Positions 8,493-16,560 of a DNA stretch of 64,000 nt are shown here, piece after piece. The notes below the pieces were generated by a model. It was not told the origin of the DNA. It saw nothing but the letters and a program-made list of their open reading frames with translations, and made no database searches. The DNA comes from Catellatospora coxensis (GTDB lineage: Bacteria > Actinomycetota > Actinomycetes > Mycobacteriales > Micromonosporaceae). The stretch spans positions 1 to 64,000 of the forward strand of contig NZ_BONI01000049.1 of NCBI RefSeq assembly GCF_016862635.1. The letters are read 5' to 3'. The translations under genes were made by a program, and so were the position numbers. The stretch's first letter is position 1. Every line of letters starts with the position of its first letter.

Positions 8493-8801
8493 CTACACCG
8501 ATCTGACGATCGTGATCGTGCCCGAGCGGCGGAAACGCGGCGCGCGGTACTCCACGACCGTCTGGGCGCCCAGCTCGACGACGGCGCCCGCCTCGGCCCG
8601 GCCGAAGGGGTCGCCGTCCTTCGGGACGACCTGCACCGCGATCCGGTGCGGACCGGCGGCGACGGCCACGGTGTGGGTGCCCCAGCCCTGGACGAGCTGG
8701 TCCACCCCGTCGATGCTGAACCTCGGCGTGCTCCGCCGGTACACCCGGGTGAGGAACGGGTAGGCCAGCGTCACCCGCAGCGTTCCCTGCCCGATCGACA
8801 C
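8493..8801 (-). CDS. Unrecognised 102-residue beta-rich protein
   Basis: The protein (from GTG at 8801, VSIGQGTLRVTLAYP) is mostly alternating hydrophobic/polar beta segments and ends TITIVRSV. It has no signal peptide or obvious motif. GTG at 8801 is chosen because GGAGGGG sits 7-8 nt upstream; GTG at 8807 is also in frame but too close to it. Codon usage matches its neighbours. It is probably cotranscribed with the gene at 7875-8438. The function is unknown. Confidence 0.5.
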   Translation of the reverse strand: MSIGQGTLRVTLAYPFLTRVYRRSTPRFSIDGVDQLVQGWGTHTVAVAAGPHRIAVQVVPKDGDPFGRAEAGAVVELGAQTVVEYRAPRFRRSGTITIVRSV

Positions 8802-8915
8802 GATCACTCCCCTCCGCCACCATTGTCTCCGCGACCGGCCCGCCGCGGACCTCCTTGCCGACACTGCTCGCCGGCCGGTGGTCGACAGCCCGGTCGCCCC
8901 GCCTACACTGCACCG

Positions 8916-8951
8916 ATGCCGCGCGACCCGCGAGAGGTCCGGTGCCGATGA
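8916..8951 (+). CDS. Candidate leaderless upstream peptide (11 codons), coupled to next gene
   Basis: ATG at 8916 lies 6 nt after TACACT (8904-8909), the spacing expected for a leaderless actinobacterial transcript. It would encode MPRDPREVRCR and stop in an ATGA overlap with the ATG at 8948 of the next gene. The peptide is very arginine-rich. Translation of this ORF would deliver ribosomes to the main start. The existence of the peptide is inference from position and overlap. Confidence 0.35.
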   Translation: MPRDPREVRCR

Positions 8952-9859
8952 CCGAGCAGGGCGGCCCGATCCGGGTGGACCGGTTCGCGGCGTTCCGGGT
9001 CAACGGCCTGTGGAGCCGTGCGGGCTCGCTGCCGTTCCCGCTGTCGTTCGCCGTCTCGTCCGCAGACGGGGTGCACTGCGTCGACGCCGCCGCCGCGAGC
9101 GTCTCCGAGCTCGTGGACCTGTTCGCCGCGTACGCCCGGGGCCACGCCGTGGTGCTGAACGTGGGCACGAACAGCTGGCCGGCCGACGACCACCGGCAGG
9201 CGCCGCTCGAGCGGATCGCCCGGGAGCAGGGCGTCGACGTCGACGTCCACGACATCCGCTGGGCGGTGGCCCGGTACGCCTCCGGCGACCTGCTGGTGAT
9301 GCCCTGGGCGCGGATGGCGCGGTTCCTCGACGGGTGGTACCCGTACGACATCGAGATCCTGGACGTGGCCGAGCCGCTGACGCCGACCCGGGTGGAGGAG
9401 CTGGCGCTGGCGGTCAACACCCACGACCTCCGGACCGGGCCGCTGGTGCCGCAGGCGCCGGGCGCGGGTCTGTACTTCAACGGGCACGACGACTGCTACG
9501 TGTACGTCGAGACGACCTCGGCCGGGTTCGCGCCGCGGCTGCTGGCCCGACTGCTGGCCCTGCGGGCCGGCGCGGGCCTGCTGGACGAGCGCGACGCGGA
9601 GGGCGAGGACACGGAGGTCGCCGTCACGGTGACGCAGCCGCCGGTGGCGCTCGCCGCCGAGCTGCTGGGCATCGCCGGCACCTGGGTGGGCAAGGTGGCG
9701 CAGGTGTGCCCGGGGGAACGGGTCACGCTGGCGCTCGCGCCGACGGCCGCCCGCTGGCGGCTCGGACAGGCGCTGCCGGAGGTCATGCCGCACGAGGTGA
9801 CGCTGGACCTGGTCACCGGCGGCTGGAGCCATCACGTCAGCGGCATGACGGGGCGGTGA
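8948..9859 (+). CDS. Unrecognised 303-residue cytoplasmic protein
   Basis: Starting MTEQGGPIRVDRFAAFRVNGLW, this is a soluble acidic protein without signal peptide or TM segments. Segments such as LYFNGHDDCYVYVETT and WVGKVAQVCPGERVTLAL suggest an alpha/beta fold, but I recognise no family. ATG at 8948 is used; a weak GAGAGG lies 11 nt upstream, and the 4-nt overlap with the preceding 11-codon ORF may provide coupling. The gap of 26 nt to the CPBP protease gene suggests co-expression. Confidence 0.6.
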   Translation: MTEQGGPIRVDRFAAFRVNGLWSRAGSLPFPLSFAVSSADGVHCVDAAAASVSELVDLFAAYARGHAVVLNVGTNSWPADDHRQAPLERIAREQGVDVDVHDIRWAVARYASGDLLVMPWARMARFLDGWYPYDIEILDVAEPLTPTRVEELALAVNTHDLRTGPLVPQAPGAGLYFNGHDDCYVYVETTSAGFAPRLLARLLALRAGAGLLDERDAEGEDTEVAVTVTQPPVALAAELLGIAGTWVGKVAQVCPGERVTLALAPTAARWRLGQALPEVMPHEVTLDLVTGGWSHHVSGMTGR

Positions 9860-9885
9860 AAGGCGCCGGGCCGACTCTGTGCGGC

Positions 9886-10698
9886 ATGGAGAACACGCAG
9901 ACCCTCACCGCCGCGGCGAAACCCGCCCGCCCGAACCGCTTCGTCGAGCTGCTGCTCGCCGACCGGCACTCCGTTCCGCTGTCGATCGCGCTGCACCTGG
10001 TGCCCGGCGTCCTGATCGTCGCCGCCTACCTGTTCCTGGCCGAACCCTTCGTCAAGGCGATCGACTACCCGATCTTCCTGGCCTGGGCGATCGCGCTGGT
10101 CGTGGTGCTCGCACCGGTCCAGTTCGGCCTGCTGTGGCTGGGCCGGCTGCGCAGCGGCCGGTTCTCGCTGCGCCCGGTGGTGGCGTACCTGGACAGGCCG
10201 ATCCCGCGAGGGAAGATCATCGCCGTGATCGCCGGGCTGATCGTGTGGATGACGGTGGTGTCCCTGGCGCTGACCCCGCTGGACGACCTCGTCTTCGACA
10301 ACTTCTTCACCTGGATCCCGTTCGAGGGCGCGGGCGGCAGCGCCACCACCTACATCGACGGGTACTCGCACACGCGCGTGGTCGTCACGATGCTGATCTG
10401 CCTGCCGCTGACCGGGTTCACCCTGCCCCTGATCGAGGAGTACTACTTCCGCGGGTTCCTGCTGCCCCGCATCGCCCACCTGCGCTGGGCGGCGCCGGTG
10501 CTCAACACGGTCCTGTTCTCGGTGTACCACTTCTGGGCGCCGTGGACCGTGCTGTCGAAGGTCGTGTTCATGTTCCCTGCGGTCTGGCTGGTCTGGCGCA
10601 AGCACGACCTCCGGGTGTCGATCGGCATGCACCCCGGCACCTGCCTGCTGATGGCCACGATCGGCACCATCGCCCTGATCCTGGGCGTCATGCCGTGA
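9886..10698 (+). CDS. CPBP family intramembrane glutamic endopeptidase
   Basis: A 270-residue membrane protein of the CAAX-prenyl-protease/bacteriocin-processing (ABI) family. Motif 1, EEYYFRG, carries the catalytic Glu pair and Arg near residue 185, and motif 2, FSVYHFWAP, carries the metal-type His. Six or so hydrophobic segments surround them. Members cleave within or near membranes, and the substrates here are unknown. ATG at 9886 is the start. The gene ends before a strong terminator hairpin. A functional link with the preceding unknown gene is only positional. Confidence 0.85.
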   Translation: MENTQTLTAAAKPARPNRFVELLLADRHSVPLSIALHLVPGVLIVAAYLFLAEPFVKAIDYPIFLAWAIALVVVLAPVQFGLLWLGRLRSGRFSLRPVVAYLDRPIPRGKIIAVIAGLIVWMTVVSLALTPLDDLVFDNFFTWIPFEGAGGSATTYIDGYSHTRVVVTMLICLPLTGFTLPLIEEYYFRGFLLPRIAHLRWAAPVLNTVLFSVYHFWAPWTVLSKVVFMFPAVWLVWRKHDLRVSIGMHPGTCLLMATIGTIALILGVMP

Positions 10699-10712
10699 CA
10701 CCCGCCCGGTGA

Positions 10713-10743
10713 GGGGGCGTCGACCGTAGCCGGCGACGCCCCC
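10713..10743 (+). terminator. Intrinsic terminator-like hairpin
   Basis: GGGGGCGTCG (10713-10722) pairs perfectly with CGACGCCCCC (10734-10743) across an 11-nt loop, 15 nt after the CPBP protease stop codon. No T-run follows. Confidence 0.75.
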
Positions 10744-10869
10744 AACCCCGTTATGACCAAACTGGAATGGCCCACGGAGCAGTGCGAACGCTGTCCGGGG
10801 AGAGTGAACTGTCTTGATACGACAGCTCGCCTCTTCTGCCCGCGCGCGGCGACCCATAGCATTCTGGCC

Positions 10870-12036
10870 ATGAATATGTCGAAGCTGACTTCCGTCGGCG
10901 GCAAGCGGCTCGCCGTCGCGCTGGCCGCCGCGGTCGCCGTCGCCACGGGCGTCGCCACCATGTCAGCTTCGGCGGCGGCCCCGCTGACCGTGGCGGCGGC
11001 ACTGTCCGCACAGGACGGCCGCTCCGCCACCGTGCTCGGTTACATCGTCGGGCAGCCGACCGCGACGAACACGGTCATCAAGTCCGGGTTCACCGGCGAC
11101 ACGGCGATCGCCATCGCCGACTCGGCCGCCGAGTCGAGCACCTCCCGCATGCTGTACGTGCAGGTCACCGCGGCCTACCGCAGCGCGTTCGGGCTGCAGA
11201 GCAACCCCGGGCTGATGGGCCGGCAGGTGACCGTCACCGGGACGCTCACGGCGTACTTCTCCCACGGCGGGCTCAAGGACCCGACCGCGATGAGCCTCGG
11301 CGGCGGCTCGACCCCGTCGCCCGCGCCGAGCGCGTCGAGCGGACCGTACGACCCGACGTACTACGCGAGCGCGCTCGGCAAGACCGGGCCGGCGCTGCGC
11401 ACCGCGCTGCACAACATCATCAAGGTGCAGACGAAGATCACGTACGCGCAGGTGTGGGAAGGGCTGAAGGCGACCGACCAGGACCCCAACAACGCCGGCA
11501 ACGTCATCCTCATCTACAGCGGGCGCTCGCAGAGCAAGACGAGCAACGGCGGCGGGGTCGACGACTGGAACCGCGAGCACGTCTGGGCGCAGTCGCACGG
11601 CGACTTCGGCACCGCGACCGGCCCCGGCACCGACCTGCACCACCTGCGGCCGGAGGACGTCACGGTCAACTCCACCCGCGGCAACAAGGACTTCGACCTC
11701 GGCGGCTCCGCGGTGGGCGAAGCGCCCGGCAACTTCACCGACACCGACTCGTGGGAGCCGCGCAACGCGGTCAAGGGCGACGTCGCCCGGATGCTGATGT
11801 ACATGGCCATCCGGTACGAGGGCGAGGACGGCTGGCCGAACCTGGAACTGAACAACTCGACCAGCAACGGGTCGGTGCCCTACCTCGGCAAGCTGTCGGT
11901 GCTGCTCCAGTGGAACCTGCAGGACCCGCCGGACGCCTTCGAGAAGCGCCGCAACCAGGTCATCTTCGACAGCTGGCAGGGCAACCGCAACCCGTTCATC
12001 GACCACCCGGAGTGGGCGACGGCGATCTGGGGCTGA
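10870..12036 (+). CDS. Secreted endonuclease I family nuclease
   Basis: A 388-residue exported protein. Residues 1-37 form a Sec signal peptide ending ASAAA. A beta-rich OB-like domain follows (about 38-150, with GRQVTVTGTLTAY), then a Ser/Pro/Ala linker and the endonuclease I domain (about 165-388). The His-Me catalytic region is NREHVWAQSHGD near residue 234, with the following DLHHLRP and NSTRGNKDF segments supplying metal and active-site residues. It is probably an extracellular nonspecific nuclease for nutrient scavenging. ATG at 10870 sits 7 nt after TAGCAT (10857-10862) and lacks a Shine-Dalgarno, so a leaderless transcript is likely; ATG at 10876 is an alternative. Confidence 0.85.
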   Translation: MNMSKLTSVGGKRLAVALAAAVAVATGVATMSASAAAPLTVAAALSAQDGRSATVLGYIVGQPTATNTVIKSGFTGDTAIAIADSAAESSTSRMLYVQVTAAYRSAFGLQSNPGLMGRQVTVTGTLTAYFSHGGLKDPTAMSLGGGSTPSPAPSASSGPYDPTYYASALGKTGPALRTALHNIIKVQTKITYAQVWEGLKATDQDPNNAGNVILIYSGRSQSKTSNGGGVDDWNREHVWAQSHGDFGTATGPGTDLHHLRPEDVTVNSTRGNKDFDLGGSAVGEAPGNFTDTDSWEPRNAVKGDVARMLMYMAIRYEGEDGWPNLELNNSTSNGSVPYLGKLSVLLQWNLQDPPDAFEKRRNQVIFDSWQGNRNPFIDHPEWATAIWG

Positions 12037-12075
12037 CCGGCGTCCCGGCCCGCCCGCACCAGTTGACGCCGCGGG

Positions 12076-12756
12076 TCAGCGGACCAGGCCCGCGATGAGG
12101 TTGATGGCGCCCGCCACGATGACCACCCCGAACAGGTACGCCACCAGCGCGTGCACCAGCACCGTCCGCCGTACCCGCCGGTCCCGCAGCGTCGTGTCCG
12201 ACACCTGGTAGGTCATCCCGATGGTGAACGCCACGTACGCGAAGTCCCGGTAGTCCGGCTGGTCGGACTGCTCCGAGCCGAACTGGATGCCGCCGCCCGG
12301 CGCGCGGAAGTACAGGTGCGCGTATCGCAGCGTGAACACCGTGTTGACCACGACCCACGACACCAGCACCGTCGACGACGCGACCGCGATGAACAGCCCC
12401 CGGGCCGAGCCGCTGGACAGTCCCGCGAGCCGCAGCGCGACGAAGACGCCGGTCAGGCTGGCCACGCTAGCCGCGAGCAGCAGCAGGGTCGCCGAGCCGC
12501 GGCTCTCGTCCTCCCGCCCGGCGACCTTGCGGGTCACCGCGCCGTCAGCGCGGAGGATCATCGGCCAGGTCGCGGCGAGGAACGTCAGCGCCATCACGTT
12601 CCACCCGCCGATCGCGGCCAGCTCCCACGACGTGACCATGGCCAGCGCGCCGCCCGCGAGCAGGCCCAGGCAGGCGACCACGGCCGCGCGCCGCAGCGCC
12701 GGGGCGTGCCAGCCCAGCCAGCGGTGGTAGAGCGTCGGGGACGGCACACCGGGCAT
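12076..12756 (-). CDS. DUF1345 family membrane protein
   Basis: A 226-residue protein with about five or six TM segments and the DUF1345 signature near the C-terminus (DYRDFAYVAFTIGMTYQVSDT followed by RRTVLVHALVAYLFG). The function of the family is unknown. ATG at 12756 has GGAG 9 nt upstream; a GTG at 12777 would instead overlap the stop of the upstream GGDEF gene as GTGA. Either way it is translationally linked to that gene. It converges with the endonuclease I gene across only 39 nt. Confidence 0.8.
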   Translation of the reverse strand: MPGVPSPTLYHRWLGWHAPALRRAAVVACLGLLAGGALAMVTSWELAAIGGWNVMALTFLAATWPMILRADGAVTRKVAGREDESRGSATLLLLAASVASLTGVFVALRLAGLSSGSARGLFIAVASSTVLVSWVVVNTVFTLRYAHLYFRAPGGGIQFGSEQSDQPDYRDFAYVAFTIGMTYQVSDTTLRDRRVRRTVLVHALVAYLFGVVIVAGAINLIAGLVR

Positions 12757-12773
12757 GCGTCCAGTCTCCACGG

Positions 12774-14231
12774 TCACTCGGCGGGCCACACCGCGTACTG
12801 CGGGTCCTGCTTGGCGGTGTACATGGCCAGGTCGGCGCGGCGCAGCGTCGCCTCGGCGGGCTCGTCGGGCCGGCGCATCGCCACCCCGACGCTGACCGCG
12901 CTGCCGCTGTCCCGTGCCGCGGCGACCAGCCGGTCGGCGACCCGGATCGCCTCGGCGTCGTCGCGGACCTCCAGGACCGCGACGAACTCGTCGCCGCCGA
13001 CGCGGAACAGCTCGTCGCGCTGGCGCAGGCAGTCGCGCATGCCCGTGGCCAGCTCCACGAGCAGCCGGTCGCCTGCGGCGTGCCCGAGCCGGTCGTTGAC
13101 CTGTTTGAAGTTGTCCACGTCGATGACCAGCAGCGCGGTGCGCCCGGCCCGCGCGGCGGCGAGCCGCTCGGTGAACGGGCCGACGTGGCGCAGCCCCGTC
13201 AGCGGGTCGGTCTCGGCGAGGGCCTGCATCTGGTGCAGCGCCCCGAGCCGGTCGTAGCACTCGGCGGCGTTGGCCATCAGCAGCTCCAGCACGGTGACGG
13301 TGCCCGCGTCGACACGCACCTGCAGCTCGTCCATGACCAGCATCGCCACCTCCAGCCGCGGGTCGGGGGCCGTTCCGCGCACCGGGAAGGCGAGCAGCGT
13401 GCGCACCCCGGCCTGCACCAGTGGTTCGAAACCGCGCACGTCCTCGCCGGACGGGTCGCCCAGGGTGCGCGAGGCCCCGTGCCGGCAGACCGCGTCGACC
13501 AGGGCCGACAGCACGTCCGGCGGCAGTTCGGCGACGCGTGTCGGGAGGTCGGACGCCCCGGCGGCGGTGTACACGGCGGTCTGCCGGAGCGGGTGCTGCG
13601 GCTCGCCCCGAGGCGTGGCGCGCCGCGTCAGGACCGTCGCGCCGCCCAGCCCGGTGAGTTCGACCGCGGCGCGGCAGGCCATGTCGGCCAGCTGCACGCC
13701 GCTGTGCGCGGTGGCGAACCCGAGGGTGTGGCGCAGCAGCAGCTCGGCCCGGGACTCGCTGGGCAGGCCGCCCAGCTCGTCGATGCGCCGCCGGAGCCGC
13801 AGGCCGACCTCGGCCAGCTCCTCCGCCCACAGCACCGGGTCGGTGACGACGTGGTCGAACTCGATGTTGACCACGCCGATGGGCGGGTCGGGCCGCGCGC
13901 TGAGCGGGGCGCAGACCACGGAGCCGACGGGGCGTCCGGCGTGCAGGCCCGCGTACGCGATCGAGGCGTCGTCGATCGCCGCCGGGCGACCCGTGGCCAG
14001 CACGTGGCCGACGACGCCGTAATGGCTCGGCACCGCGGTCGGGGCCTGCCAGGCGCCGCTGAACGCGACCACCGACAGCTGGCCCGGACCGAGCAGCAGC
14101 ACGTCCACGGCCGCGCCGGTGTGGCCGTGCAGCACCGACACCGCGGCGTTGCAGGCGCGTGCCACCGAGTCGCAGCCCGCCGCGACCTGCGCCACGTCCT
14201 CGATGACACCCTTACCGAGCCGGGGACCCAT
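12774..14231 (-). CDS. GGDEF diguanylate cyclase with two GAF-like sensor domains
   Basis: A 485-residue cytoplasmic signalling protein. Two GAF-like regions (about 20-170 and 185-330) precede a GGDEF domain whose active-site motif RVGGDEF is intact near residue 410, with DVDNFKQVND upstream and ADLAMYTAK near the C-terminus. It should synthesise c-di-GMP in response to a ligand or redox/light signal sensed by the GAF domains. No EAL domain is present. The ATG at 14231 (MGPRLGKG) is chosen over upstream in-frame starts because the extra 27 residues look non-coding. It overlaps or abuts the DUF1345 gene. Confidence 0.8.
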   Translation of the reverse strand: MGPRLGKGVIEDVAQVAAGCDSVARACNAAVSVLHGHTGAAVDVLLLGPGQLSVVAFSGAWQAPTAVPSHYGVVGHVLATGRPAAIDDASIAYAGLHAGRPVGSVVCAPLSARPDPPIGVVNIEFDHVVTDPVLWAEELAEVGLRLRRRIDELGGLPSESRAELLLRHTLGFATAHSGVQLADMACRAAVELTGLGGATVLTRRATPRGEPQHPLRQTAVYTAAGASDLPTRVAELPPDVLSALVDAVCRHGASRTLGDPSGEDVRGFEPLVQAGVRTLLAFPVRGTAPDPRLEVAMLVMDELQVRVDAGTVTVLELLMANAAECYDRLGALHQMQALAETDPLTGLRHVGPFTERLAAARAGRTALLVIDVDNFKQVNDRLGHAAGDRLLVELATGMRDCLRQRDELFRVGGDEFVAVLEVRDDAEAIRVADRLVAAARDSGSAVSVGVAMRRPDEPAEATLRRADLAMYTAKQDPQYAVWPAE

Positions 14232-14348
14232 CACATCCCGCCATCCGCCGCGGATCGATCTCCAGCCTAATGCCGCGTACCTGCCCGGCGGCCGGGTTCC
14301 GGCGACGCCCACCGCCGCGTGTGCGGCATCCGGCGGGCCCGTCCGGCC

Positions 14349-15788
14349 TCAGCCGGTCGGCACGGCCGACTCGAAGATCTCCCACATCAGCGGCACGGGC
14401 AGGTTGCGGTGCCCGGCGGCGCGGCAGCGGACCTCCGGATCGGGGTCGTCGAGCATGGCCCGCAGCTCGGCCGCGGGCGGGAAGTCCGGGTCGAACCGCT
14501 CGCGGATGGCGGGCACCGGATCGGCCCGCAGCCGGGCCTGCTGCTCCTCGGTCAGCCGGTCCGAGTAGGTGGCCAGCCACCGGTGGTGTTCCAGCTCGGA
14601 GCGGGTGAAGCGGTCGAGCGCGTCGGCGGGGAACTGCGGGCGGCGCACCATCGCCGGGGTGGTGTAACCGTCCCAGACCTGGACCACCTGGACCAGCAGC
14701 TCACCGGGGGCGTCGGGGTGGTGCTCGGCGAGCAGCAGCCGCACGGCGAAGTCGTCGTCCTCGGCGAGTTCGGCCACCACGTCGGCAGGCAGGTGGGGGC
14801 AGTACGCGGCGGTCCGGCGGAAGATCACGTAAGGCGACCGGGCGTACCGGGCCTGCAGCTCGATGTCCGCGCACCGGCGCCGCAGCCACTCGACCGGCCG
14901 TACGTGGTCGTTGCCGGCCACCGGCAGGTCGATGGTCGCCAGCAGTTCCTCCGGCGTGCTCTCGTTGCTGAACACACGGAGCCGCATCCACCGGTCGTCC
15001 TCGTCCGCGAGCTGTCGCAACACGGCAACGGGTGCGGCGGGGTTGTTCGCGAGCGTTTCACGGACTGCCTTGTCCGCGTCGGCCACGAGGATCTCCGCGG
15101 CGGCGGCGGGCAGCTGCCGGTCGGCGGCCAGCTGCCGGCGCACCCGCTCGTCCGGGTCGTGCGCGAGCCGGACCGCGTGGGCCTCGTCGAACCGCGCGGC
15201 GTCGACCCTGGTGGCGGGGTCGGCGACCAGCCGGGGGATCACCTGCGGAGGCGGGGTGCGGCCGGTGGCCTTCGCCGCCACCATGATCGATGCCGGGTCG
15301 CCTGCGGTGAGGATGCGCTCGTAGACGGCGTCCGCGTCGGCCGCCGCGCCGTGGCGGAGCACGACGAGGTCACCGAACTCGGGGTCGTCGGCGAGCAGCA
15401 GCTTGACGGCCGTGGGCACGTCCTCGAGGTCGACGATCTCCTGTCGTACGACACGGCGCGGGTCCTCGGCGAGCGCGCGCCAGGCGGCCTCGGGGATCGG
15501 CAGGTACTCGTAGGCCCGGCCGAGCACCTCCATGCGCACCTTGGCGTCCGGGTCGCGGGCCAGCATGGCGACCGTTTCCGGGGGTGCGTTCCGGACCCCC
15601 AGCACCGCCCTTCGCACCTCCGGCGCCGGGTGGTGCGCCATCGTGTCGATGAGCGACAGCGGCAGGTCCCGGTGGAAGCCGATGTGGCGGCTCACCGACG
15701 GGTCGGCCCGCTCGACGATCCGGCGCAGCAGCTCCTCCGGCGCGGACGGGTTGCGGATCAGCGCGCGCAGGACCGGGTCAACGTTCAT
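14349..15788 (-). CDS. Leucine-rich repeat variant (LRV/HEAT-like) protein
   Basis: A 479-residue soluble protein made of repeated helical units with the LRV/HEAT pattern, e.g. ALIRNPSAPEELLRRI, MAHHPAPEVRRAVLG, LARDPDAKVRMEVLG, LANNPAAPVAVLRQL and MLDDPDPEVRCRAAG. Such alpha solenoids bind proteins, and no enzymatic motif is visible. ATG at 15788 follows TACGCT by 8 nt with no Shine-Dalgarno, consistent with a near-leaderless transcript. It lies upstream of the GGDEF gene on the same strand, with a 117-nt gap. Confidence 0.75.
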   Translation of the reverse strand: MNVDPVLRALIRNPSAPEELLRRIVERADPSVSRHIGFHRDLPLSLIDTMAHHPAPEVRRAVLGVRNAPPETVAMLARDPDAKVRMEVLGRAYEYLPIPEAAWRALAEDPRRVVRQEIVDLEDVPTAVKLLLADDPEFGDLVVLRHGAAADADAVYERILTAGDPASIMVAAKATGRTPPPQVIPRLVADPATRVDAARFDEAHAVRLAHDPDERVRRQLAADRQLPAAAAEILVADADKAVRETLANNPAAPVAVLRQLADEDDRWMRLRVFSNESTPEELLATIDLPVAGNDHVRPVEWLRRRCADIELQARYARSPYVIFRRTAAYCPHLPADVVAELAEDDDFAVRLLLAEHHPDAPGELLVQVVQVWDGYTTPAMVRRPQFPADALDRFTRSELEHHRWLATYSDRLTEEQQARLRADPVPAIRERFDPDFPPAAELRAMLDDPDPEVRCRAAGHRNLPVPLMWEIFESAVPTG

Positions 15789-15839
15789 GAGCAGGCAGCG
15801 TATGCCGTCACGCCGGTCGAACGTCCTCGGGTCGCGCTC

Positions 15840-15906
15840 GAAGATCGCCGTCTCCGGCCGGGAAGCGGGGCCGGACCTCACCGGTTGACCGAGAACGGCG
15901 ATCTTC
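15840..15906. repeat. Palindromic repeat family D, copy 1
   Basis: A 67-nt inverted repeat: left arm GAAGATCGCCGTCTCCGGCC and right arm complementary to GAAGATCGCCGTTCTCGGTC, with an inner segment containing GGCCGGACCTCACC. A second copy lies at 16465-16531. The two copies flank the HAD-like gene. This copy sits in the divergent promoter gap. Confidence 0.85.
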
Positions 15907-15968
15907 ACATCGGGCGGACGCCGCCGAGGGGACGCACGCGGGCGACCCATGGCGGCTATCGTGCGCTG

Positions 15969-16466
15969 ATGCCAGGTCTCGTGGATCGACCGCTGCTTTT
16001 CCTCGACGTCGACGGGCCGCTGATCCCGTTCGGCGGCACGGTGCCGGCCACCGTCGCGGAGCCGCCGCTGGACGATGCGCATCCGCTGCTGGCCCGGCTG
16101 GATCCCGGACACGGCCGCCTGCTGGCCGCGCTGCCGTGCGACCTCGTGTGGGCCACGACGTGGCTGGACGACGCCAACGAGGTGATCGCGCCACGGCTCG
16201 GCCTGCCGCGGCTGCCGGTCGTGGACTGGCCGGACGACGAGGACGACCCGCCGGGCCGCGTGCACTGGAAGACGCGCGGGCTGGTCGCCTGGGCGGCGGG
16301 GCGGTCGTTCGTCTGGGTCGACGACGAGCTGACCGACCATGACCGTGCCTGGGTGACCGCGCACCACGCGGGCCGGGCCCTGCTGCACCGGGTCGACCCG
16401 CGCCAGGGCCTGCTGGCCGCCGACTTCACCGCCATCCATGACTGGCTGACGGCCCTGGAACGATGA
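15969..16466 (+). CDS. Small HAD-like hydrolase (Swiss-army-knife RNA-repair HAD type)
   Basis: A 165-residue protein with an N-terminal DxDG-type motif I (LLFLDVDGPLIPFGG) but few other HAD landmarks. The WATTWLDDANEVIAPRLGLP segment and late FVWVDDELTDHD acidic motif fit the HAD domain found in Swiss-army-knife RNA-repair proteins. It is a likely phosphatase or phosphotransferase, with substrate unknown. ATG at 15969 lies 6 nt after TATCGT (15957-15962) with no Shine-Dalgarno, so it should be leaderless. The stop codon touches the second of two flanking palindromic repeats. Confidence 0.7.
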   Translation: MPGLVDRPLLFLDVDGPLIPFGGTVPATVAEPPLDDAHPLLARLDPGHGRLLAALPCDLVWATTWLDDANEVIAPRLGLPRLPVVDWPDDEDDPPGRVHWKTRGLVAWAAGRSFVWVDDELTDHDRAWVTAHHAGRALLHRVDPRQGLLAADFTAIHDWLTALER

Positions 16467-16531
16467 AGATCGCCGTCTCCGGTCGGAAGGTGAGGCCGGA
16501 CCTCACTTCGTGACCGGAGACGGCGATCTTC
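16465..16531. repeat. Palindromic repeat family D, copy 2
   Basis: The left arm GAAGATCGCCGTCTCCGGTC and right arm GACCGGAGACGGCGATCTTC are perfect complements over 20 bp, with an inner GGTGAGG/CCTCAC stem. It sits between the convergent HAD gene and GH5 gene and could act as a bidirectional terminator. The sequence closely matches copy 1 at 15840-15906. Confidence 0.9.
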
Positions 16532-16560
16532 CCAGCGGACCCGCGCAGGCGGGAGCCGGA

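Noticed and set aside
12076-13830. A long open frame extending the DUF1345 protein through the GGDEF region
   Set aside because: The upstream part is low-complexity antisense-like sequence; the DUF1345 protein and the GGDEF gene each have their own good start.
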